Source: Zygnema circumcarinatum (Eukaryota > Streptophyta > Zygnematophyceae > Zygnematales > Zygnemataceae). From it: a DNA stretch of 20,126 nucleotides. The DNA is taken from positions 1,636,247-1,656,372 of the forward strand of contig CM074812.1 of NCBI GenBank assembly GCA_037447605.1, read 5' to 3'. The notes under the pieces are model-generated. The model saw nothing but the letters and a program-made list of their open reading frames with translations. It was not told the DNA's origin and did no database searches. Both the position numbers and the translations under genes were made by a program. This document shows, piece by piece, positions 1 to 10,052 of this stretch. Positions within the stretch are counted from its first letter, which is position 1. Each line of letters begins with the position of its first letter.

Positions 1-328
1 CCTCTCCCTCTCCCTCTCCCTCTCTCTCTCTCACTCTCTCTCCCTCTCCCTGCCCCTCCCTCTCTCTCCCTCTCTCTCTCCTCTGCTCCCCCTCTCTCTC
101 CCCTTTTCTCTTTCCCTCTCCCTCTCCCTCTCCCTCTCCCCCTCTCTCTCCCTCTCTCTCTCTCCTCTCCCCCCACTCTCTCTCTCTCCCTTTCTCTCTC
201 CCTCTCCCTCTTTCTCCTTCCCCCTTCCCCCCCCTCCCTCTCTCTCTCGTTCCATCTCCCTCCCTCTCTCTCTCTCTCTTCTCCTTCTCCCTCTCTCTCT
301 CCCCCTCTCTCTCCCTCTCGCTCTGCAG
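1..328 (+). other. 3' part of an FAO intron: pyrimidine-rich tract
   Basis: Almost pure C/T on the + strand (CCCTCT and CT repeats), ending in the acceptor CTCTGCAG at 321-328. It is read as the tail of the intron before the first visible FAO exon. The purine-type ORF on the opposite strand (Glu/Arg/Gly only) is a by-product of the repeat. Confidence 0.75.
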
Positions 329-3300
329 GTGACCGTAATGAAGTGCGATGCAGTGGTAGTGGGGAGTGGGAGTGGCGGCTCAGTGGTAGCGGCACAGCTG
401 GCAGAGGAGGGAGTGGGAGTGGTAGTGGTAGAGAAGGGAGAGTACTACTGCGGGAGAGATCTCAGCCTGCTCGAAGGGCCCTCTATGGCGGCTATGTGAG
501 TTGGGGAGACTATGAAGAAGCTATGGAATGATCATTCAATCAATAAGTAATATGAAAATAATCAAAAAGAAAAGAAGAAAACGAGAAAAGAGTAATTTTG
601 GACCTTACAAGCCTTAAAGAAACGAAGGGGGGGGGGGGGAATAAATAATCAAATAATTTCGAAGTTAACCCTCAGTTAACCCAAATTTTGAAAACCCTAA
701 TCTTGTGAAGGTCGACTTTTTTTCGACCAAAAAAACTCAGTTTGCTGAACCTGTTAGTTTTCCACCTACACCCTCTTTCTTTCTTTCTTTTTTTATTTAT
801 TTATTAATATTTTCTTAAATGGAAAAAAATTCAGGTACGAGTCCGGGAGTCTCCTTGCCTCCGACGACGGGTCGATTTCCCTCCTCGCCGGATCCACTGT
901 GGGAGGTGGATCCGCGATCAACTGGTCTGCCTCTTTCCGTACTCCTCCGCACGTGCGAAAGGAGTGGACTCAAAAGTACAAACTCGAGGTAAAGGCATTC
1001 AGGGTTGAGATCTGTATCTAAGTTTTTGGATTTTTGGGTTAAAGATTTTTAAAGATTTTTTTAGATTTTTTTGCAGGTTTTGTTTCAGAACCCTTTAGGT
1101 TCTTTTGAAGGATTTTTCAGCAGGGGCAGATTTTGAGGATATTTTTTAATGCTCTTTTAGGGCTCGTTTTTAACATTTTTCTTACGGATTATTAAGGTGT
1201 CTGTTTTGGATTTTTAGTTTATTTAGGGCTAAGGTTCTCTTGTAACCTTTTTCTTTTTTAATATTCAGAGGATTTCAGGCCTTCAGTGGGGTTTCGAAAG
1301 TTTGCAAGTATAGATATAAATTTAATGGTTAGGTGGAGAGGGGATTATGGTTCGTTGGTGTAGTTGGTTATCACGTCAGTCTAACACACTGAAGGTCGCC
1401 GGATCGAGCCCGGCACGAATCACTTTATTTTCTACTTTTCCCGGTCTTCCTTTTTTTTTCTATGATATTTTAGGATTGCCTTTTAAGCGTCTACTCGGTG
1501 GAGTTTTTTTTTTTTTTTTTCTCCTCTCATGCAAGTGTAGTGCAATCTCCTGAACGGAGCGGTACATGGAAGGGGCTGTTCTATGCAGAAATTTAGTTCT
1601 ACGGAATTTGACGAAGCCCTGGATGCTGTTTGTGCCCGACTGGGGGTACATGTCAACGGAACGGAGCACAGTTTTACAAATTCCGTTCTACTGAAGGGCT
1701 GCAAAGAACTGAACTATCCTGTTATTGATATCCCTCGAAATGCCCCCGGAGCACATTACTGTGAGATTTATACGTTTTTTCTCTAAACTTAATCCAATTA
1801 ATTTAATTTAGTTTCTTACTAGTTGATTCCTTGACGTAGTTTCGCTTTCGGCTCGAATGCAGGATTCTTTGTTTTTTTTTTTTTTTCATTTAAAGAAAAA
1901 AGTTGATTTTTTCTTTTGCAGGCCATTGGTGTGGTTTTGGGTGCTGGAAAAGAGAAAAAAAATCGACTCCCGAAACGTGGTTGGCAGATGCGGCAAAAGC
2001 CGGAGCCAAAATTTTGAGTGGGGGCAGAGTTGAAAGGATTCTGTATAAGCCGAAGGAAAGGAACGGGCAGCAGGAAAAAGAATTAAAAAAAAGAAATTTA
2101 AAGGCCTGCGGAGTTGTCGTAAAAATCGGAGAGGGAGAGAGACTTGTGATAGAGGCAGCCATTGTGGTAGTGGCGGGAGGAAGGTAAGGGCACAAAGTAG
2201 TGATATCTAATATATTATAGGGAAGTGAAGTTATGCATTGAGAGAGGGGGGGGGTTGGGAGAGGGGGATGGGTAGGGAGAGGTGGAGGGGGAGGGAGAGG
2301 GGGAGGGGTAGGGAGAGGGGGAGGGGTAGGGAGAGGGGGAGAGGAGAGAGGAGGGGGAGGGCGGAGAGACGGAGTGGGGAAGAGGGGAGACGAGGAAGTG
2401 GGGAAGGACGAGAGAGAGGGGGGAATGAGAAGGGGGAAGGGGAAAGGCAGAGAGGGGGAGGGGGGAAAGGAAGGGAGAGGGAAAGTGGCCGAAGGAGAGG
2501 GAGAGTGGGGGGTGGCGGGGAGGGGAGGGGGGAGGAAGCGGCGGAGAGGGGGAGAGGCGGAGGGTAAGGGGGAAAGGAAGGAGGAGTTGGAGGAGGAGGA
2601 GGGGGGAGGAGGGAGGGAGGGGAGAGTTGGAGGGAGGATGAGGAGGGAGAGCAGGATAACTTAGAAGGTGAAGACGGAGAGTGGAGAGGAGTGACCGAGA
2701 GAGAGAGGCGGAAAGCAGCAGAGGGAGAGGGAGAGAAAGGCCGCGAAGGCGGAGGTAGGACAGATAGGGAGGGAAAAGTTCAACATGCTCAACTGATAAA
2801 AACATCCTTCTTTTTGTTTATTCTTCTCCCCCTCTCCCTCTTGTACCCACCCCCCTCTCCCTCTCTCTCTCTCTCTCGCACTCTCTCTCTCTCTCTCCCT
2901 CCCTATTGTTGTGCAGTCTGCAGACTCCAGCCCTCCTCTTGAGAAGTTCCGTTCCGAACCGTAACATTGGGCGATCACTCAGGTCTCAATTTTTCTCCTT
3001 TTTCCCATTTTTTTTTTCACCATCAAGCATACGATTTGAACTCTAAGATCTGAAACCCTAATCCTCCAAAAACTGTGAAACCCAACATGGAAAGCCTGAA
3101 GCTTCACCACCTAAAACCCAACATTTTCACCCTCCAACTCTAACTTTAATACCCTAAAACCTTACGTCCCAACATCCTTATTACCCCTAATTTGTAAATT
3201 TCTTTGAATGGGAGTCTGCATGCAGAGTCCATCCAGTGACGGCGGTTGCCGGAGTTTTTCCAAAGGGAGAAAATTTTAAGGGGCAGTCCTTTGAGGGAGG

Positions 3301-5035
3301 GATAATGACGGCATGCTGCACTGTGGCGGCGAATTGGGAGAGCAGCGGATATGGGACGCTCCTGCAGGTGGGAGAGGGAGAGGGGGAGGGGGAGGAGGGG
3401 AGGGGGGGGAGGGGAGGGGGAGGGGGGGGGGAGGGGGGGAGGGGGAGGGGGAGGGGGAGGGGGAGGGGGAGGGGGAGGGGGGGAGGGGGAGGGGGAGGGG
3501 GAGGGGGAGGGGGAGGGGGAGGGGGAGGGGGGGAGGGGGAGGGGGAGGGGGAGGGGGGAGGGAGGGGGAGGGGGAGGGGGAGGAGGGAGGGAGGGAGGGG
3601 AGGGGGAGGGAGGGGGAGGGGGAGGGGGAGGGGGAGGGGGAGGGGGAGGGGGAGGGGAGGGTGGGGGAGGGTGGGAGGGGGAGGGGGGATGGGGGGAGAG
3701 AGGGGGAGGTAGGGAGGTTGAGGTGAAGGGTGTGGGAGGAGGGGGAAGGGGAGGAGGCAGGTGGCAGTGGGAAAGGAGGAGATGGGGAGAGAGTGGAGAG
3801 GGGAAGAGGCTGAGTGAGTGCGAAGGGATGGAGGCAGGTTTCAGGCCGGAAGGAGAGTGGAAATGGCGGTAGAGAGGGGAAAAGGCAGAGAGAGAGAGAG
3901 AGAGGTGTGTGTGTGTGCTGGCTCAAACAAACCCAAAATCCTCGATCCTTATTGGTTTTCCTATCTCCATTTGCTGAAGAGTTTGGGTCGTATCTGGGGG
4001 AGGTGTATGCAGACTCCCACAATGTACCCGGGTCTGATGGCTGCCGCAAATGTATGGAGAGGGGGTGCGGATTTCAAAAATTTTATGCAAAATCTTTCTC
4101 GGGTAGGTGTGATTATTTGCATTGCTCGCGATTCGGGCAGCGGTCACGTCACGATCGATTCTCAGGGCGAGCCGGAGGTGCACTACCGATTGGGCAAATC
4201 CGACAGCGAAAATCTGCAGGTGAAATTTTTTAGGGATTATATGCCCAACTTTAACTTTAGTACTCTTACTTTAACCCTAACCCTAACCCTAATCTTAACC
4301 CTAATCCTAACCTTATCCCTTAACTCTACCGCAGACAATTAGCTCTACCTTCTACCCAGTCCTTATCTGAACCTTAACAACCTGAACTCTCAGCCTTATC
4401 CTAGCCCTTCACCCTAACCCTTACGCCAACCCTATCTCTAGCCTTGACCATTTTCCTATCCCTAACTCTTAACCCTAATCCTAATCCTACACCTCACCCC
4501 AACTGTAACCCTAACCCTAACCCTAACCCTAACCCTTACCCTAACCCTAACCCTAACCCTTACCCTAACCCTAACCCTTACCCTAACCCTAATCCCAACC
4601 CCCAACCTAACAATCTGTTGCCTGCCACTGTAACAGGTGGGCATGGAACACGGCCTCCGCCTCCTTCGAGCCGCCGGAGCAGAACAAGTCCAGACTTGCG
4701 ACCCTCTTTTGGAGCCCTTCATGTGCCACACAACGACCGAAAAAGCCTTTGAAAACTACTTGGGAAGTGTTCGCACTATGGGAATAGTCCCCAATAGGAT
4801 GCCCATCTTTTCGGCCCATCAGACGGCGAGCTGCCCCATGGGGTTGGACCCCCATACATCGGTCGTGGACATGCATGGAGAGAGCTGGGAGGTAGAGGGC
4901 CTCTTTTTGGGGGATGGGAGCGTGCTTCCCTCTCCCCCCGGAGTCAACCCAATGATTACAATTCAAGCTGTGGCGTACTGTACAGGGAAGGGGCTGGCGA
5001 GAAGGTTCCGGGATGGGGGGGGGCGCGGGAGATAG
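329..5035 (+). CDS. FAO: Long-chain-alcohol oxidase (FAD, GMC family), 3' portion, 8 exons
   Basis: Oxidises long-chain fatty alcohols to aldehydes with O2, giving H2O2 (EC 1.1.3.20); family members are membrane-associated flavoproteins. Proposed exons, all GT-AG: 329-495, 835-988, 1589-1760, 1922-2183, 2917-2982, 3226-3367, 4013-4219, 4637-5035; they join in frame to 522 residues ending in TAG. Visible motifs: the FAD-binding Rossmann segment [20 protein letters not shown] with VVVVEKG (exon 1), the GMC signature [19 protein letters not shown] (exon 2), HYCHWCGFGC (exons 3-4), [12 protein letters not shown] (exons 4-5), [12 protein letters not shown] (exon 6), and at the C-terminus [24 protein letters not shown] and GVNPMITIQ, which carry the presumed catalytic His and Asn. 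Plant relatives are about 750 residues, so roughly 200 N-terminal residues lie upstream of the window. The usual SCRMG reads SCPMG here. The family call rests on motifs recalled, not on a search. Confidence 0.92.
1315..1324 (+). promoter_or_regulatory. TATA-like element upstream of tRNA-Val copy 1
   Basis: TATAAATTTA lies 25-34 bases before the first tRNA base. Plant nuclear tRNA genes commonly have a TATA-like stretch near -30 in addition to the internal A and B boxes. No CAA initiation triplet abuts this copy. Confidence 0.45.
1349..1422 (+). tRNA. tRNA-Val (anticodon AAC), nested in FAO intron 2
   Basis: A 74-nt cloverleaf. The acceptor stem is GGTTCGT with ACGAATC (one G-T pair), the D arm starts at nt 10, the anticodon stem is TCAGT/ACTGA around loop CTAACAC (anticodon AAC), and the T stem is GCCGG/CCGGC. 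The discriminator base is A, CCA is not encoded, and there is no tRNA intron. The T loop reads ATCGAGC, with A instead of T at canonical position 54. The gene lies on the sense strand of the FAO intron at 989-1588. A TATA-like stretch lies 25-34 bases upstream and a T4 run six bases downstream. It is base-for-base identical to the copy at 10312-10385. Confidence 0.95.
1428..1431 (+). terminator. Pol III T-run terminator of tRNA-Val copy 1
   Basis: TTTT begins six bases after the discriminator base. Four T residues is a minimal eukaryotic pol III stop; another TTTT follows at 1436-1439. Confidence 0.55.
2239..2750 (+). repeat. Purine-rich (GGGGAGA-type) tract in FAO intron 4
   Basis: About 500 bases with mostly G and A on the + strand, with scattered T and C. 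It occupies the 5' half of the intron at 2184-2916. The 3' end of the same intron (about 2825-2910) is CT-rich and forms the polypyrimidine tract before the acceptor GTGCAG at 2911-2916. ORFs across it (Gly/Arg/Glu on +, Pro/Ser/Leu on -) are compositional. Confidence 0.85.
3370..3661 (+). repeat. 292-bp uninterrupted purine tract, (GGGGGA)n, in FAO intron 6
   Basis: Every base from 3370 to 3661 is G or A, mainly GGGGGA hexamers with G runs of four to ten. It starts directly after the donor GT at 3368. G-rich sequence with T interruptions continues to about 3840, and (GA)n plus (GT)n follow at 3889-3917. The G-rich strand is the sense strand, so the pre-mRNA would carry it. Confidence 0.95.
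4256..4600 (+). repeat. Interstitial telomere-like (CCCTAA)n in FAO intron 7
   Basis: Degenerate to regular CCCTAA hexamers, the complement of TTAGGG. The cleanest blocks are about 4272-4320 and 4507-4594, with diverged variants (CCCTTA, CCTAAT) between. It fills most of the 417-bp intron at 4220-4636. The unit is six bases, not the seven-base TTTAGGG type usual in land plants. Confidence 0.9.
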
Positions 5036-6315
5036 GTTTAAAGAGAGTTTTAAGAGTGTAATTTTGAGTAAACTTTGAGTAAATTTTAGTGAATTTTGTA
5101 AGAAGAAATGATGTGCAAACTTTGGGTTTAGTTTTGGGGGTGGAGGTGGAGCGGGTTAAAGGTTTGGTTAACTTTTGACCAAGTCAGTTTGGTTTGTTTC
5201 CTTGATAGGGAACATGCGAGTACAAGACGTGGAACGAATTTTTGGATAGTATGAAATGTCGTTGTTTTGTAAAATTTCGACTTCTTTTGTAACTTTACTG
5301 CGCAGTTTCGCTTTTTTGAAATGTAGGCTGCAAAAGTCAGTCTGCGAATTTATTTGTGGACATCACAGATAAGTTCTGTTCCGTTCTATGATACAAAAGA
5401 GGGTTGGGATTTATTAACTGAGATAAATCATGATATGAGGATAAGTTTAGTCCTCTTTTCTGGAATTGAAAGCATCACACAATCATTCCACCTCGAATCT
5501 TTGCTAGTTGAAATTTTCTGCTCCCCCCATCTAGCTATTGGGATGCCGTCAATCCATCGAACTCTCGCGGCTTACAGTAAAAAACCGAGTGGGAATTTGC
5601 TACAAAAAAACTGAGTACCTTTGATTCTCTGAGCCCCCAGACCCTCTGAACCCCAAAATCCGCAAGACCAAAAAAAAGTGCATTCAGACAACTCTAAACG
5701 ATAGATGCAAATTTTGAATTTCCACCTTACAGCTACAGTTACAAATGACATAGGAACAAAAAGGAAAAGCTATGAGCGGAACTTATGCATCAGTTACAGT
5801 TCCCGTTTGTTCATCATTTTCATTGGAAATGACCAGTCACACTGATCAATGTACAATTTCCATATTTTCCAAATACTTTTCAGTAAACAGAATTCAGAAA
5901 AATCATTCTTTCAAAACACTACTCTTTACTTAGTTCGCTGCAATGGTCAGCCCTACGACTAAACTGAAACATGGAAGCCCTTAAACATCATAGGGCTCCC
6001 AAACTTCACTCAAACCTTCTCCCCATCTCACCCCTCCCTCTCTCCCCCGCTCCCTCTCTCCTCTCTCCCTCTCTCCGCTCTCCCTCTCCCTCCCCCACTC
6101 TCCCTCTCTCAACGAACTGTTTCAATACCGTGAACCCTAACTGCACCGAACCCCAAATTTCCCCGATTTCAGAGCTCCCTACAACCCTAAATCCGTCAAA
6201 TTCGGCCGATTTCAGCAACCGCTACCGATATCCCGCACATCCCACATAATAAAATCCTCTCAACTTTCCAAATTCCGAATTTTCGAAACTCCCCATTTCT
6301 CTTTTCCCACACAAT
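5036..6315. other. Intergenic between FAO and plastid S5 (tail-to-tail)
   Basis: Contains the 3' flanks of both genes. A CT-rich stretch lies at about 6020-6112. The 86-codon ORF at 5354-5614 has no recognisable motif or splice-supported neighbour. I see no further gene here. Confidence 0.6.
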
Positions 6316-7272
6316 TTACTTCTCCTGCACCTTCTTTCCGCGCAGCACATCGATGGGGATGTTCCTCGCCTTCGAAACATCCTCCCACGTCTTCATGTTA
6401 CTGACTGCGTCCAGCACAGCTCGCGCATTGTTCAATGGATTTCCGCTGCCCAGTTCCTTCCCCAGAGCGTTCTCCACTCCTGCAAGCTCCAAGACTGTCC
6501 GTACAGTCCCTCCTGCAATGACACCTGTCCCCACCGCTGCAGGTCGCAGCATCACCTTCGCTGCGCCGAACCTTCCGTCGAATCTATGTGGAAATGTGAG
6601 GTATTTGGTTAACGGAACCTTGACCATGTGACGCCTTGCATCCACCCCAGCCTTCCGCACAGCCATGACCACCTCCTTGGCGGAGCCCACTCCCACTCCC
6701 ACCTTCCCCTTCTTGTCTCCCACTATCACTACGCCTCGGAAGGAGAGCTGCTTCCCTCCCTTCACCACTTTCGTCACCCTCCTCACCTGAATCAGCCTCT
6801 CTTCCAAGTTATCCTTAGACATACGCCCGCCTCCCTCTCTGGGGCCTCTCCCTCCCTCTCCCTCTCCCTCTCCCTCTCCCTCTCCTCCCGCGCCTCTCCT
6901 GCTCCCTCTCCTCCTCCTCTTGGGCTTGTCGTCGTCTTCCTCTCCCCCATCCTCTCCCACAGATGCGCCCTTCTCCTCCTCCTCATCGAGCCCAGCAAAG
7001 GGCTTCCCATAGAGGCCTTCGTAGGCGGCGGCGATGTCGTCATCATCCTCCTCATCATCATCGATGAGGGGAGAGAGAGCGGCGGAGGGGAAGGCGGAGA
7101 GAGAAGAGGGTTTAGGGTTCAGGAGGCGGCGGGAGGGAAGGAGGAGAGAGGAGCCATGGCTGAGGAAGGGCGAGGAGGAGGAGGAGGAGAGGCGGAGAGA
7201 GAGGGAGGGAGAGGAGAGGCGGAGGGTGGGAGGGAGAAGGGCGGAGGGAGAGGGGAGAGAGAGGGCAGCCAT
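6316..7272 (-). CDS. RPS5: Plastid 30S ribosomal protein S5 (uS5c), nuclear-encoded
   Basis: Structural protein of the small subunit of the chloroplast ribosome, near the decoding centre and mRNA entry. Single exon, 318 residues from the Met at 7272-7270, which sits in the strong context GCCGCCATGGCT. An in-frame Met 36 codons upstream (7380) is less likely because the peptide from 7272 already looks like a transit peptide. Residues 1 to about 65 are rich in Ser/Leu/Pro and lack acids. An acidic linker follows (71-79, 96-115), then a basic patch ([11 protein letters not shown], 116-126) and a GEGEGEGEG run (130-140). The S5 N-terminal RNA-binding domain runs about 155-222 ([39 protein letters not shown]), and the C-terminal domain about 236-295 ([25 protein letters not shown]). 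Known plant plastid S5 is about 300 residues. No intron is needed. Confidence 0.95.
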   Translation of the reverse strand: MAALSLPSPSALLPPTLRLSSPSLSLRLSSSSSSPFLSHGSSLLLPSRRLLNPKPSSLSAFPSAALSPLIDDDEEDDDDIAAAYEGLYGKPFAGLDEEEEKGASVGEDGGEEDDDKPKRRRRGSRRGAGGEGEGEGEGEGGRGPREGGGRMSKDNLEERLIQVRRVTKVVKGGKQLSFRGVVIVGDKKGKVGVGVGSAKEVVMAVRKAGVDARRHMVKVPLTKYLTFPHRFDGRFGAAKVMLRPAAVGTGVIAGGTVRTVLELAGVENALGKELGSGNPLNNARAVLDAVSNMKTWEDVSKARNIPIDVLRGKKVQEK

Positions 7273-7325
7273 GGCGGCCGTGGGAGAGAGAGAGTGGGAG
7301 AGGGAGGGAGGGAAGAGGGAACATC
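7273..7325 (-). promoter_or_regulatory. Pyrimidine-rich leader of plastid S5
   Basis: In gene orientation this stretch is nearly all C and T up to the CGGCCGCC before the ATG. Pyrimidine patches near the start site are typical of plant promoters of highly expressed housekeeping genes. The transcription start cannot be placed from sequence. Confidence 0.35.
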
Positions 7326-7345
7326 TGTCAAAGGATGGGTAAAAT

Positions 7346-7354
7346 TTAGGGTTT
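7346..7354 (-). promoter_or_regulatory. Telo-box (AAACCCTAA) upstream of plastid S5
   Basis: A perfect AAACCCTAA on the gene's strand, 74-82 bases before the chosen ATG. Telo-boxes are enriched in plant promoters of ribosomal protein and translation genes, which fits this gene. Function is inferred from position. Confidence 0.5.
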
Positions 7355-7380
7355 GAGAAAAACCGGGCAGAAAAAAACAA

Positions 7381-9605
7381 TTGTTCTGCCCGAAGGTAAA
7401 TGTTGAGAAAGGGCAGGGGAAAGGTTTCTGATTGGTAGGGTTTTTGGAAAAATTCGAAGCGGGCAGGAGCTGACCGGAGAATTTTGGGCAGATGAAAAAA
7501 TGTGTAGAGGGGTGCAGATTGGTGGATGAGGCCGAGTCTCGCTGGAAATATTTTTTTCGGTCAGTCTTAAAGGCAACATAAAAACTACACATTTAGTTCG
7601 TGTCCAGAACTCGGTTTCTTCTAGCAGGAAAAAATTAGGGCAGGAAAAAAATATTCACGAACAAGGGCAGCCCTAAAATTTTAAAATGCGCCAATCACAA
7701 GCGAGGGATGGGCCAAAATCTGGGCAAATAAACTCGGTTAGAAAAAAAAGTACAACTCGAAAACTTTTCTCCTGTGTGACGTGGACCGTCATCGGACGCC
7801 CGTTTTTGGCTGAGAGCACTGTAAGGACGAATCCTTGGATTCGTACAATACTCCGTACGGTTCATGCAACAAGTGTGGCCGTACTCTTGTACTTTTCAAA
7901 CGGTCATTTCAAATTTTGACCAGAACAGATTTTTTTTTCCCGGAAAATTCCAAGCTTTTTTATCGCGCACAGTTTCAGCCACGGGACGTTTCGGGACGTT
8001 TGAATGAAGCCTTACCATTCCAAAAAAACTCATGGTTTCTCGAATTTCAGGGGTCAATTATTTTTTTCCTGACCGTAATCCGCTTTCCAGTGAGCCACTT
8101 TTTTCCTTATCCTCATCTTATCTCAAATATTATGCCTGGCTTTTATGCCATCCGAAAACCCAGTTTTTGGTTTGCAGAGGCAGTTTTCCGCAGAAAACCA
8201 TACAGCTCATTCGTAGAGAGCGTTGCTCTCCCGTTCAAACAAGCCCAACATGGGAGCGAAGTTGAAAGAGAGATACAGGGGGAGAGGGAGAGGGGACAGA
8301 GACAGAGGGAGGGGGAGGGAGAGAGAGAGGGGGGGAGAGGGAGAATAGAGGGAGAAAGAGGGGCAAAAGATGAAGGGAGAGGGAGAAGGGGGGAAGAGAG
8401 AGAGGAGAGGGCGAGAGGGAGAAAGACAGGTGCCGAGAGGGAGAGAAGGAGAGAGTGGAAAGGAGAGAGGCAGAATGAAGAGTGGGCGAGAGAGAGGGGC
8501 GGGGATCGAAAGAAGAGAGGCAGAGAGAGGAAGGGAAGGTGAAGCGAGAGAGGGGCGGGAAGAGAACGAAGAGAGCGGCGGAGAGAGGGAGAGAAGGGAG
8601 AAGAAAGAGCGAGACGGAAGCGGAGAGCGAGAGAGAGCTTCAACATTCACCCACATTCCCACCATCCTCTGCATACATAATAAAGCTTCTCCAATAAATA
8701 CTCAAAAGATACTCAAACCTTGCTAGGATTACAAAACTATTTCAGACCTGCGCGATGCCCTCACTCCCTTGCTCGCTCACTCTCACACTCTCTCTATTCA
8801 CATCGCAAGCCTCCTCCACCGGCACATCAAGTTTCCCTTTTTTTTGGAACCCGCACATGCCAGCGCTCTCCGCCTGCAAACTTCAACCCTAATCTCTGCC
8901 TCTCTGCTCTGAACATCTTCAGATTCGGGCTCATTGTAGGAATGTAAATGCAGGGGAGCTTTGATTTAAGATATCATCATCGAACAGCAAAAGGCTCTTT
9001 CTGGCGAGCTTGGATCTTGCCAGTTCGTTTGGATAAGCAAATATCTGCGAGAAAACAAGCGATGATGTTAAAGTTGGAATAAGGATTGAAGTTAATTAGG
9101 CTGCTTCTATTATTATTACTAGTACAGACTGTTGGAGTCTAACTTTGTGTATACTTTCACAGCAATGTTTAAAAAGACCAGCATTCCACCCTACATGATG
9201 ATTCCAAGAATGTAAACAAAAAAACGATTAAGCGACTCTTTATGCACTTCAACAACTGCAGGCAACTTTCAGCACAAACCAATAAAAGCCAAAAACAGAT
9301 GTGATACTGCTAACCTTAAAAGCGAGCAAATAAATAGTTGTCACTTCCATTCAGACTTCCATTCAAACTCTTGCAGCAGGCTATTTATAATCATATAAGC
9401 TATCAAACAGACCGACCCTAAAATGGACAAAAAATGGGACACTTCCACATTAAACCGCACCAAAACATACCCTTAAAATCAATCTACTCACCCAACCATC
9501 CAGCAAGCCCTAAATCAACGTCAATACACCATTTTCCAACCCCAAAAAACCAGCATTTTCCATTTCCCAACCATCTTTCTCACACCCTTCCATCTCTCCA
9601 CATAC
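7381..9605. other. Intergenic between plastid S5 promoter and PsaG 3' end
   Basis: AT-rich DNA with no exon I can recognise. A purine tract lies at about 8262-8640. A 16-base perfect inverted repeat (CGAATCC, TT, GGATTCG) is at 7828-7843. Part of 9000-9605 is probably the PsaG 3' untranslated region. The ORF at 7835-8542 runs into the purine tract and has no family motif. Confidence 0.6.
8262..8640 (+). repeat. Purine-rich GA tract, intergenic
   Basis: Predominantly GAGAGG and GGGAGA with occasional C and T. Translations in all frames give only low-complexity Arg/Glu/Gly or Ser/Leu/Pro strings. Confidence 0.8.
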
Positions 9606-10052
9606 CTAAAAGTCGGGGAAGTATCCGTTGCTTCCGGCTGCAAGCACAAAGAAGCCAAGGGCGTGGCCGAGCGCTCCCCACGCCAGCACATCGACAATGG
9701 TGAACCCTGCAGGGTCGTTGGTCTTCAGCATCGAGCTGACCTCCACCGCCCTGCTGTCTCCCGCCTCAGCGTGGGTGACCCCGTTCTGGACGGGCAGGCC
9801 CTGCTTGGCGAGCTGCGCCCTCTGGAAGGGCAGGAAGGCGACGCGGCCGAGGAAGAGGAGGGCACCAGTGCTGACGCTGATCACCACAGAGGTAGGGAGG
9901 GCCTCGCAGACGGTGCGGGACTTAGACACGGCGAAGCGAGTCTTGGCATGGAAGGAGACGGAGGAGGAGGAGCAAGCCTTCCTGCTGAGAGGCTTGAGGC
10001 CGGCGAACTGGGCGGGGGCGGCGATGGCGGAGGAGGCGGCGACGGAGGCCAT
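9606..10052 (-). CDS. PSAG: Photosystem I subunit PsaG, chloroplast precursor
   Basis: Small two-helix thylakoid membrane subunit of photosystem I that stabilises the core and its contact with the light-harvesting antenna. Single exon, 148 residues, ATG in the context GGCCATGGCC, stop TAG. Residues 1 to about 50 form a chloroplast transit peptide rich in Ala and Ser with basic residues and no acids before the end. The mature part begins near [12 protein letters not shown]. Helix 1 is about 54-76 ([18 protein letters not shown]). The loop carries [14 protein letters not shown] and [12 protein letters not shown]. Helix 2 is about 116-139 ([20 protein letters not shown]). The end SNGYFPDF matches the family's SNGYDPSF-like tail. 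The paralogue PsaK is excluded by the loop sequence. Confidence 0.96.
   Translation of the reverse strand: MASVAASSAIAAPAQFAGLKPLSRKACSSSSVSFHAKTRFAVSKSRTVCEALPTSVVISVSTGALLFLGRVAFLPFQRAQLAKQGLPVQNGVTHAEAGDSRAVEVSSMLKTNDPAGFTIVDVLAWGALGHALGFFVLAAGSNGYFPDF

Noticed and set aside
2215-2805. Pro/Ser/Leu-rich and Gly/Arg/Glu-rich ORFs over purine tracts (also 3236-4049, 8143-8726)
   Set aside because: Low-complexity translations of one-sided purine/pyrimidine DNA. At 2215-2805 and 3368-4012 they lie within introns whose flanking exons splice into a coherent oxidase.
4256-4600. A chromosome end
   Set aside because: The CCCTAA tract is internal to an intron, with the last coding exon of the oxidase intact beyond it.
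5354-5614. 86-codon ORF as a small gene
   Set aside because: No motif, no supporting context, AT-rich flanks; most likely chance.
7272-7380. 36-residue N-terminal extension of plastid S5 starting at 7380
   Set aside because: The Met at 7272 has a much stronger start context and is followed at once by a transit-peptide-like sequence. The extension also crosses the telo-box and the pyrimidine-rich leader.
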